A stretch of DNA of 64,000 bases from Valencia hispanica. Its lineage: Eukaryota; Chordata; Actinopteri; Cyprinodontiformes; Valenciidae. Location: the NCBI GenBank assembly GCA_963556495.2, contig OY747702.1, positions 21,092,403 to 21,156,402 of the forward strand, in the 5' to 3' direction. The translations under genes and the position numbers were made by a program. Below are positions 1 to 11,565 of this stretch, in pieces. Below the pieces are notes generated by a model. The model searched no databases and had not been told where the DNA came from. It saw only the letters and a list, made by a program, of their open reading frames with translations. How positions within the stretch are numbered: position 1 is the first letter of the stretch; each line of letters starts with the position of its first letter.

Positions 1-530
1 TTTAACTAATGCAACACTTACTTGATGTATAAAATGTGCTTTGCATAAATTTAAAAAAGGAACATCTGAGCAAAGCTCAAGAACCATTTCCTGTCTGTAT
101 TCTGACCTCTGGCTGTCAACCAAGGTCCCAATGAATCCCCAGCAATGATTGAATAAAATCTTCCCGTATGGCTCCGTTCATTAAAATGAATGAGGCCTAT
201 TAGAGACAGATTAAAAGCTTCAGATGCCACCCAGCATTCCACTCCCTCTGTGGTTGCAGAAGCAATATAAATGGGAAGTTGGTTAGAATGTTAATGTGAT
301 GTGAAATGACAGCTGCTGCTCGTCAATGGCAGGGGTTAACCCAGAAAGAATCATCATTTGTTACATCATTTGTCACATTGAATAGAAAAAGATGGAAGTC
401 TGTAACATTCAAGATGTGAACTCCAGTTTAAGTGGCAAAGTAGCCATGTGTGATGCAGATTCCTTTACTTTTAATGCTGTTTCATGAGTTCTCCTATGTA
501 TATGTAATGCTTTAATGTACATATAATAAT

Positions 531-548
531 ACACTAGTGCACTAGTGT
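531..548. repeat. 18-bp perfect palindrome
   Basis: ACACTAGTGCACTAGTGT is identical to its reverse complement. It sits between two imperfect copies of a sequence containing AATGCTTTA (about 506-514 and 563-571). Could extrude as a small cruciform; no known function. Confidence 0.85.
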
Positions 549-1094
549 TTTAGTGCATATATAATGCTTTAGTTTACCTTAACTTCATAAAACTATCCAC
601 CAAAAAAAGCCTTTAGGGTAATCAAACAGGAATCAATATCTTCTTGTCCTACTTTGCACTTCTGCCTGTTTTCAAAAGTGTGCTTAAAAGGTTTAACTTT
701 ATTACACGCATATATAGACAAAGATGGTAGAAATGGTATGAGCTAACTCAACATATGTTTATGTGAAAACAAACTTTAATGGTTGTGAACAATATAATAC
801 CTAAGATTGAAAATGTTGTTTTGATAATAATTGTGCAATGTCACTATTATGAAAAAAATATGGACAGTACTTTTGCAAAGGTTTTCAACAGGCTCTCATT
901 TTATTTTTTATTTTTTACATTTTGCAGCCAGGAACTGTAAGTAGGGATTTAAAAGGGGATCTTATGGCACAAGATCATGAGATATCTCATTGAAATGAAG
1001 TTTGTCAGGCAAAGCCATATGCAGTTGCTGGCAACATGATTCATATTCATGTTAAATGAAATTTTTACACATTTTACTTTCATGTGAAAAAAAG

Positions 1095-1500
1095 ACATTG
1101 GCCCAATGAGTAACAGTCCAGTCTCTGGTTCAGGAGTGGCTTTACACAAGGAGTGCAACATTTGCAGCCGCATGTTGGACTCGTCTGTCCATCGTCTCTT
1201 GATGTGCTGTCTCTAGCCTCAGTCCACTCCTTGTGAGGTCCCCCTAAATTCTTTGATGGAATTTGCTTGACAATCTTCTTAAAGCTGCAGTAATCCCTGT
1301 TGTTGGCACACCTTTTTACCACTCTTTTTCCTTCATCTGAATTTGCTTAGAAACAGCACTCTTTGAACAACCTGTGTCTTTAGCAATTACCTTTAGTGGC
1401 TTACGCTCTTTGTGGAGGGTGTCAATGACTGTCTTCTGGACATTTGTGATGTCAGCAGTCTTCCTTAATATTGTGTAGCCTACTGACCCATACTGAGAGA
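1095..1500 (-). pseudogene. Tc1-like transposase remnant, N-terminal half
   Basis: Two minus-strand frames together read like the N-terminal half of a fish Tc1 transposase. The first carries the paired-type helix-turn-helix region (QKTVIDTLHKE, KVIAKDTGCSKSAVSK). The second continues with IVKQIPSKNLGGPHKEWTEA and then CVKPLLNQRLD. A frameshift separates them near 1320. The DNA-binding half survives but the catalytic half is missing, cut off near 1095. The flank at about 1500-1590 resembles the 5-prime region of the same family. No activity is possible. Confidence 0.8.
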
Positions 1501-1651
1501 TCATTTAGAGGCTTATGAAACCTTTGCAGGTGTTTCGAGTTAATTAGCTGATCCGGGTGTGACACCAATGTTAAATTTTTTCATAGTATTCTGCTTTTCT
1601 AAGACAGGATTGTTCAAAGAAAAGGTTTTGGTTTATGAAACTGTGAGTTAA

Positions 1652-2337
1652 AGGTCTCGTTCACAGATAAACTGTCTAATACTTGTTCTTTGTGAAATAC
1701 AATCGGTCACTCTGAGCTGCATATGCACACTGCACTCAAAACCTTTCTCCAACCCCCATTGCCTGCATTAGCCACAGAAAGAAAACAGATGGCAAAAGGA
1801 GCGACTCAGAAAAAGCCAGTCCCGTCTACGTCACAGTAAAAATTTGTATTCATGGTCTTGCCTACCTTGGCTTGAAAGCAGAGCCCGTCTCTGCTAGTAG
1901 AAGCTAAACGCAGAAGTTAACTGTTAGCAATGAAGCTAACAGTTAGCAACACCACAGCATGGCAGAACACGGTTCGGCTTGGTTTATTTGTGGACATTGC
2001 ACATCAGCGTTGCGTTTTTCGCCCAAAAAAAAGGAGCTGAGGAAGAAACTGTCAGAATGTGTCTTGGAACACCTCCAGCAAAGTAAGTTCAGTTAATTAT
2101 TTGTTTGAAGGCAGCATTAGAGTCGCATTGCTGTTAGCCAATCAGAGGTGAGATGTTTGCATATCTTGAAAAATGATGACTTAGACTAGTGATCCTGACA
2201 TGTCCCCCCACTCACTCCTTTGACAAACTGCAACCTCCTGAAACAGGAACGCCCAAGCATTTATTCCACGTAAAATGGCTACTCATTCATAATGGAGACT
2301 ACTGAAAATTTATTGAAAAAATTTGTGAATGAGACCT
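1652..2337. mobile_element. 686-bp non-autonomous inverted-repeat element with an exon-like coding remnant
   Basis: The left end reads AGGTCTCGTTCACAGA and the right end, read inwards on the other strand, AGGTCTCATTCACAAA. Flanks are TTAA on the left (1648-1651) and TCAA on the right (2338-2341), which may be a mutated TTAA duplication. Inside, on the plus strand, an ATG at 1959 opens 124 coding bases with a CGHC cysteine-histidine pair and a lysine-rich stretch. They end at a strong splice donor (A/GTAAGT, GT at 2083-2084). This looks like exon 1 of a parent transposase kept in a deleted derivative. The family is not identified. Confidence 0.6.
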
Positions 2338-2801
2338 TCAATTTTTAACAAAATTAGGATTTCTAATTTTTGCAAAATTGGGGCTAAATTCTTGTCTCGG
2401 CTTGTTTTGTTTAGCCCGATAAAGAGCATTATTTCTTCTCATTAGCTGGTTGTATCATTACTTTATTAAGTCAGAATTTTCCTGTAAATTCAGGATGGAA
2501 ATGTTTTTCAACACCACTTTAAAACTACAGTTTAATCTAATTCCTTAGAAGGAAACTATAAAGAAACTATAAAGAAATAAAATAATAGTCTAGACCTTTG
2601 CCCAGTACTGTATAGATAAATCATAATGGATGGATTGCAACATAAGTAAAGGAATTAAAGGAAAGTAGTTTCATGCATAAACAGATGTAAAATATCAGCA
2701 ATGAAGCAATCAACAGGTGACACATGACTTTCATGCACAAACACTTCAATAAAAGCTCTTTAAGGCTTTTATCCGGCCATATTGCAATGGAAGGGTTTTT
2801 A

Positions 2802-3110
<309 letters not shown>

Positions 3111-3159
3111 TCAATCTTTTTAAAAGTTTCTTGCTAAACTATTGATACTATTAAAAGTT

Positions 3160-4344
<1,185 letters not shown>

Positions 4345-5683
4345 TCACTGTAGGTACTGTGTGTGTGCTGAACCATGTGGAAATACAGCTGAGTAACGAA
4401 TAACATCGGTGTTTAATAGGTAATCATGAAGAGCAATCTTAAACCAAATGACCTACATTGCTTCAACACTGTCTCTGCACTCAAACACTCTTCATCCCAC
4501 CAGACTTGTGGAGAGCTTAGCCCAATCTGCTGAGGAAAGATAACCAGTTCCACAAAAGCCCACTCAGTCTCCTGCTTGCCAAATTAATCTCACTTTAAGA
4601 AAGTTGCCAATACGTTTAATGGGACCGTGCACATTAATTGTTTGGGATTAATAAGCAAAGGAGGACACTTAACCGCTTCTCTAATTACACTTTTGAAAAA
4701 AAAAAAAAAAAACTGAAATGAGGTAAATCCCTGTCTTTCTGTCTCTTTGCCTCGAGAAAAAAAGCCAGCTTGAGCGACAACGGCAGAACACGTGCAAGCA
4801 CCGGGGTAGAGAGCAGCGGTGCTTATGCAACAAAAATGACACAAATCTGAAACAAAAAGGCCTCCTACTGTCCACCTTTGTACCTTAAAAACAAAGGGAG
4901 TGTGAACATGAAGGCGAGATTAAGTACTGCGAGACAAATAGAGCAAAATGTAAACATAATCATTTAAGATGCTTTTAAGATGACGGCAGGATGATGAAAG
5001 AGCAAGGGCAGAGAAAGAGCAAAGATGCAACACTGCGTGGCTCCACAGCCTTTGAAAGTCATGAAGCAGGGGTGTGTGTCTGTGCATGTCTGTGTTTATG
5101 TGTGACAATGTACTGCACATCTGATTAATTGACTTAGGCTACCATTTTACTGTGCGTCAAACTGTAAGGAGTTTTATTTTCAGGTATCAAAACTTAACAG
5201 ATGAATGCATGCTGTCACTGGTACATGCAATACCCTTGTCTTCTGTAAAATCAAAAACAAGCAGCACTACTAAAATGTAAATATTCAGACATTGCCAAAG
5301 GGGGAAAAAAATCAAGTATTTATGGCCCGTATTTCAAGCATCCAAATTTAAAATCCTTTTGGGGATAAAATAAAATACATAAACTTGTACACTAAGATCA
5401 TTAAAATAAACTCCCAGGTTTACTAAAAATGAAAACTATTAAACTGGTAATTTCCTAAGCTGAACATTGAGCTAAATGAAAACCATACATCTAAAACCTA
5501 GGAGAACAATTCTGAGAACAGATGTAACCCGTCTTGTCTGTCTGCGTTGTGTTCTGGGTTGTTTTCAAGTACAAACAATTTGGCAGTGAGTGTTGCGTGG
5601 CATCAGGTTAGCATCTCAGTCAAATCCAGCATTGCTCTGACTGAGATCATCCTTGCGTTGGACAAGTCCCCGTCCGCTGACGT

Positions 5684-5684
5684 C

Positions 5685-5724
<40 letters not shown>
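5684..5724. repeat. CA dinucleotide microsatellite
   Basis: About 20 CA units with one G interruption near the start. A cAMP-response-element core TGACGTCA (5678-5685) directly abuts it. Confidence 0.97.
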
Positions 5725-5727
<3 letters not shown>

Positions 5728-6925
5728 TCTAACCCGACACGCAGGCAGGATGAACCCAAAACGAAACTCCCAGTAATACAAAAAAATATATTCTTGGTGG
5801 AATTTACAAGTATACAGTTAAACCTGACCTTCACCAGGTCAGTCAATCCTACCACCCTTTTATACCTGCGAGCTGCCATCTGTCCCATTCCACTTCCATT
5901 TTATACACGTACATAAATCCCATAAATCCCACTACTTAAACTGTTGCATCTTCTTGCAACCTATTTTTCTATGTAGTTAAGTAGTTTCATTAGGTAGGTA
6001 ACTTAATTCAATTGTACAGTGTCTACAAAAGATATATGTATAACACTGTCCCCATTTGTTTTATACAATTTCCTCCCAATTTTTGGGACAATTGACTTTT
6101 GTGAAATAAGACTACTAAACAGAACTAAACAGAAAAAATAAATACGTGAATCTATAACTCTGAGTCACATAACCACATTTCCTTACACAAGGCTTTAAGT
6201 TGATTATAGAAAATTACATCAAGTCATAATTTGTCAAAGCAAGTATGAAACATAAATTGGTGCATGGTTGGTGTGACGAATCCATGAAATATCCCTCCAT
6301 TTCATACCTGTAAAAGAACGGAAGGTACAAAAAGGCGGAGGGTTCAAAAAGTCCATCAGCAGTTCAAATGGTATTAGTGGTCATAATAAAATTTTACAAA
6401 ATCTGTCAAAAAAACTATTCCTGCTTACTGTGATAAAGTTTACTGTTATCAAATATTGTACCTCAGTACATTAATGGCATTTATTAATGCAACTACATTA
6501 CAAAACAGAACATAAAATTTGATCGTGAATGCTTACATGCCACTGAAGGTAAAAAGATACATGTAGTTAGGAGAGCTCAAAGTAAAGCAGGAATCCAAAC
6601 CTTAACCAACAGTTTAGGGAAGATGGAAGTCCTCAACTAGAGTTGTATTTTAATTGTCACAGGTCGACTACTTGGTTTAATGCTAACTTTGTCTCAAAGG
6701 TACATAGTGAACAATTTTATATATAAAAAAAAGGTTTTCTCTAATCTTCTGGGGGCTTGAATGCAGACAAAGGAAGGTTCTAGATCGCAGCACGAAACAC
6801 TCCGCAGCTGACACTGTAAAGACATCCTCTGTTAACAAAACATTTGTCTAATATTTTGTCCATGACATGTCCTTTGTTTGTGTTACAAATGTACTAGTAT
6901 GACCTTTTCACAATTGCTCGAAAAT

Positions 6926-6976
6926 GAAATAAATAAATAAATAAATAAATGAATAAAAAATAAATAAATAAATAAA
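6926..6976. repeat. AAAT tetranucleotide microsatellite
   Basis: Runs of AAAT repeats with one interruption by GAATAAAA. Simple sequence; no gene. Confidence 0.95.
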
Positions 6977-8928
6977 CTTTCTAATTAGATACACATTTTA
7001 TTTAAGGCCCCTGACAGGGGTGTTCAACCTCAAATAACCAAGAAGACAGCATGTTCACTGTTTATCATATAAAAAAAGAAGAGATCTGATTATATAGGGT
7101 TTTCTAATCAGAACATACTAAAGAGAAGTGGCGCACCTTCGTTTGAAGTTATTGTAATTTACAAAGTAAAATCATCTTCCAGTAATTGTTCTGCACAGCT
7201 AAAATAAGCTATTTCAACATCAATTAGCTCTACATTAGTGTGTTAACTGCTTCCTACTCTCTTGGTAGTCATCTGGTTGTTGTGACTAAGTAGAAAAAAT
7301 GTGATAACTAATCAGCTGAGTGGCTGGGAGAAAACAAAGCAATATCCTTTTGTGTGTGTCGAAACAGTGCTACAAATCAGAAGGAGGTAGGGAGAGGCAG
7401 GAAGAGAAATGGCAGAGATGAAATGTAAACTGGATTGCAGCACCAAAGGCAAACAAATTCCTCAGCTTTGACTGCTGCTTGACTCCAGAGATGGCAGTAA
7501 ACAGCTGTCTAATCCTTCCCCTTCAGTTGTCCTTTTTTCTCTCTCGCTTCCTACTCTCTGTTTTTTTTCCAACCTTCATCCTCCATCCAACGTGCGTCTC
7601 CGCTGCACGCCCCCCACCCCCTGTCCATATCCACGTCTCCCCATGCGCTCGGGGGCTGACAGGAGTTTGTTTTGGTCCAAGACAACAATAGCCTAAACAT
7701 TGGCACTAACGCTGACGCATTGTGAATGCCCACACAGACACACATGCACCTACGCTCCCTCTTACAGTAGAACAGTTTGCTGGTGAGTGTGAGTTTATCT
7801 GTGAAAGACAACAATGAGGTCATTTACTGAGCAACTGGGTTGAGAACAGTGAGCTGATTGAGTGTGTGTTGGGGGGGGGTCTCCCATAGCCTACTTTACT
7901 AGCTGAACAGAGCGCCTGGTGAACATGGACCTGTTTGTCTCAGTTTGTTATCTTTTGAATTAGTTTCCTACGAGCTTCCCCTGCATTTCCTCGTACATTA
8001 ATGCATGACAGGCGGTCTTGAAGCAAAAAAACCCCTAAAACAAGTAAGCTGTTCTTGTACAGTAAGAACAAGTTCTTTGATTTCACATTCTTGTTGAGGC
8101 AACGAATAATCAATAATTCACTCCACTTTTTTATTATATTGCAAAGATTGTAAGAAGAGAAAGAGAGGCAACTCAATAAAACGAGATGGAAAAATACCAG
8201 TGTACTTTGTATGCAATATCAAATATAATGTGGAAAATTAACTTTATTAAATAAAATACATAGTCCCTTTGAAAGAGCATCCTCCTTATTTTTTTCTAGC
8301 ATTATCTTATTAACATTTTCAACATCCAGGGGGCCATACTTAAATATTCATAATACCTGAAATTTTACTAATTTTGTCACAATACAACAACAAACTTCAA
8401 AAGACTACATAATTAAAATTATTACCAATCACTTAATCAATTGATTTTCTTTATTGATTGATTATAAAAGTAATTACAAGTTAAAATTGAAAAGATAACC
8501 AAGCATCTTTAGAAACCACCTGATTAGTAAATAGGGCCTGACTCTGTCATTAAGATAAGATAAGACACAATTGATTTAAAGCATTCCAAATTAATAATCA
8601 TTGGCAACTGGCTTGATTGGATTGAATTAACTAGATATTTCTTTATTTAAGGTTAACCTCCTGCATTCCTCAAAAATACAAATACTCATTTAGCGCCAAC
8701 CTCATCTCTCTGACTCAATCCACTTTACATCAAACATAACACTCTGCTGGGAGGGGTCAGGTGTTCCGTTCCTCTTTGAGCTGCTGGGAAGCGTTTGTCT
8801 GGAATTCCAAGCAATGGAGAGTACTATATGTTTGGAAACATTTCAAATAACACTTGAAAGAAAGAGTTGGGATTTACAGATTCACATACGCAGTTGTAGG
8901 GCAGTGAGATAAAATATGAGCCCACACT

Positions 8929-8953
8929 TAAAATCTTCTATAAGAAGATTTTA
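8929..8953. repeat. Perfect 11-bp stem, 3-base loop hairpin
   Basis: TAAAATCTTCT at 8929-8939 and its exact complement at 8943-8953 are separated by ATA. Directly visible inverted repeat; no terminator or RNA gene context, so function unknown. Confidence 0.8.
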
Positions 8954-9865
8954 TTTTAGTCAGCTTTCTATGTCACTTGGCAGTGTTCAGTCACTGAAAG
9001 CAACAGGTATCAGATCATCTCAGATCAGAGCTTTATCCTCTGCTATATGTTCTCCACCCACAACGTACTGGGAATCTGCTGCCACACTAAACTCTCATTA
9101 GAATTCCCCCTGGCTGGCCTCCGCTTTTCGATATGGTAATTAACAATGACTAATGACTTGCAAGTGTAAAAAATGAGCCACTAATGGCCACATTACAATT
9201 GGATTAGGATTTGCAAAGTTTCAATTAGAAAGAAAACGGCCACTAATTATGGTGTATGATTCTAAGGCAAATCAGAGAAAAAGAAGAGTTTTTTGGTAGG
9301 CTGCTTTTTTTCAATTAGCAAGACATCTGTATGTTTTTAGTGAGTGAGCAATCACATATGTCAATGTTAGATATCCAGGGTTATCAAAAAAAAGAGGCCA
9401 AGTGGAATTCAGAAATAATATAATCTTTAGTAGTAGGAATAATAGATACATTTCAATGTTCTCTTGCTACTTGGTGGTATAATTGCAGACAAATTCCATC
9501 AGTTCGCTAAGAAATACTGGAACTGCTCTTGGCTCACTGCATGACAGATGTTAAAATACTGTTAGCTAGCCTACCGTCGTGTTTTGCACAGTAAAGTTTT
9601 AAAATTACATCCTAAACAATTGTCACAATGCTAAATTGATCGTTTCTTTGTGCTGAAGACTATTTAGTTCCTTCCAAATGTAATTATTTAATTAACAGAA
9701 GTAGAGAAGAGTGTTGCGTTGAAACCTGTGCTGGTGTTATACAGCATGAATTTATAAAATTATGGCAATGCCATTTTTTTAAATTATGGCTATGGCAAAT
9801 CTGCAACACAAGCAAGCTTAACATATTTTTTTGGAATGCCTCCTAACAATGTTCTAACATAGTAT

Positions 9866-10162
9866 AGTGAGCACTGTTGCCTTGCAGCAAGAAGGTCCTG
9901 GGTTCAAATTCCAGCATGGAGTATGCATGTTCTCCCTGTGCTTGCGTGGGTTCTCTCCGGGTACTACGGCTTCCTCCCACAGTCCAAAAACATGGCTGTT
10001 AGGTGAATTGGTTTCTCTAAATTGCCCTTAGGTATGAGTGTGTGTGTGCATGGTTGTTTGTCCTGTATGTCTCTATGTTGCCCTGTGATGGACTGGCGAC
10101 CTGTCCAGGGTGTACCCTGCCTCTCGCCCCATGGCAGCTGGAGCTAGGCATCAGCCAACTTT
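9866..10162 (+). repeat. Teleost SINE-like dispersed repeat, truncated
   Basis: Begins with a tRNA-like head: GAGCACTGTTGCCTTGCAGC is followed by the B-box-like GGGTTCAAATTCC. It continues through the body found all over teleost genomes (the CTCTCCGGGTACT and GACTGGCGACCTGTCCAGGG blocks). Further copies or pieces occur at 18615-18750 (plus) and 40350-40735 (minus). The 3-prime end is lost exactly where a Tc1 element begins, also truncated. Class (SINE or other) is inferred from the tRNA-like head. Confidence 0.75.
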
Positions 10163-11565
10163 ACAGATCTTCATTGTAAAGGGTTTAAACAATGTTTTCC
10201 ATGCATGCTCAATTAACCATAATCAATTAATTAACATGCACCTGTGGAATGGTCGTTAAGACCTTAACAGCTTACAGAAAGTAGGCATTTAAGGTCACAG
10301 TTCTAAAAACGTAGGACACTAAAGAGACTTGTCTACCGACTGTGAAAAACACCCAAATAAAGATGCCCAGGGTCCCTGCTCATCTGCGTGAACGTGCATT
10401 AGGCATGCTGCAGGGAGGCATGAGGACTGCTGATGTGGCTAGGGCAATAAATTGCAATGTCCGCACTGTAAGACACCTAAGACAGCACTACAGGGAGACA
10501 GGAAGGACAGCTGATCATCCTCGCAGTGGAAGACCACGTATAACAACACCTGCACAGGATTGGTACATCCGAATATCACACCTGTGTGACAGGTACAGGA
10601 TGGCCACAACAACTGCCCGAGTCACACCAGGAACACACAATCCCTCCATCAGTGCTCAGACTGTCCGCAACTGGGTGAGAGAGGCTGGACTGAGGGCTTG
10701 TAGGGCTGTTGTAAGGCAGGTCCTTACCAGACATCACCAGCAACAACGCCGCCTATGGGCACAAACCCACCTTCGCTGGACCAGACAGGAGTGGCAAAAA
10801 GTGCTCTTCTCTGATGATCACGGTTTTGTCTCACCAGGGGTGATGGACGGATTTGTGTTTATCGTCGAAAGAATGAGCGTTACACCGAGGCCTGTACCCT
10901 GGAGCGGGATCGATTTGGAGGTGGGGGGTCCGTCATGGTCTGGGGCGGTATATCACATCACCATCGGACTGAGCTTGTTGTCATTGCAGGCAATCTCAAT
11001 GCCTTGCAGTACAGGGAAGACATCCTCCTCCCTCATGTGGTACCCTTTATGCATGCTCATCCTGACATGATCCTCCAGCAGGACAATGCCCCCAGCCATT
11101 CTGCTCGTTCTGTGTGTGAGTTTCTGCATGACAGCAATGTCAGTGTTCTGCCATGGCCAGCGAAGAGCCCGGATCTCAATCCCACCTGTTGGATCGCAGG
11201 GTGAGGGCTAGGGCCATTCCCCCCAGAAATGTCCAGGAACTTGCAAGTGCCTTGGTGGAAGAGTGGGGTAACATCTCACAGCAAGAACTGACAAATCTGG
11301 TCCAGTCCATGAGGAGGAGATGCATTGCAGTACTTGAAGCAGCTGGTGGCCACACCAGATACTGACTGGTACTTTTGATTTTGAGCCTCCCTTCATTCAA
11401 GGACACATTAGTCTATTTCTGTTAGTCACATGTCTGTGAAACATTTTTCGTTTATGTCTTATGATGTTGACTCTTTTAGTGTTCATACAAATATTTACAC
11501 ACATTAAGTTTACTGAAAGTAAAAAACAGTTGAAAGTCAGAGGAAGTTTCCTCTTTTGCTGAGTT
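10163..11565 (+). mobile_element. Tc1-like transposon, 5-prime end lost, transposase broken
   Basis: The right end reads GCTGAGTT followed by target TA (11566-11567), typical of a well-known fish Tc1 family. The left terminal repeat is missing its outer part and abuts the SINE-like repeat. Transposase starts at about 10363 with MPRVPAHLRERALGML. It shows the helix-turn-helix, SDDHGF (first catalytic Asp) and QQDNAPSH (second Asp). Three reading frames are needed: shifts lie near 10830-10950 and 11185. The segment after SPDLNP that should hold the catalytic Glu (IEHVWD) is deleted. Inactive. Confidence 0.9.
10342..11365 (+). pseudogene. Tc1 transposase pseudogene
   Basis: Frame 1 covers the DNA-binding domain and first catalytic Asp. 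Frame 2 (10935-11204) covers MVWGGISHHH to SPDLNP. Frame 3 (11153-11365) covers NVQELASALVEEW to the C-terminal GGHTRY. Family function is cut-and-paste transposition at TA dinucleotides by a DD34E enzyme. Loss of the Glu motif plus frameshifts make this a dead copy. Confidence 0.9.

Noticed and set aside
5547..5916. Frames with HTHTHT or CVCVCV runs
   Set aside because: They are translations of the CA microsatellite in different frames.
9866..9920. A tRNA gene
   Set aside because: Only a tRNA-like head with a degenerate B-box is present, no cloverleaf; it belongs to a dispersed repeat.
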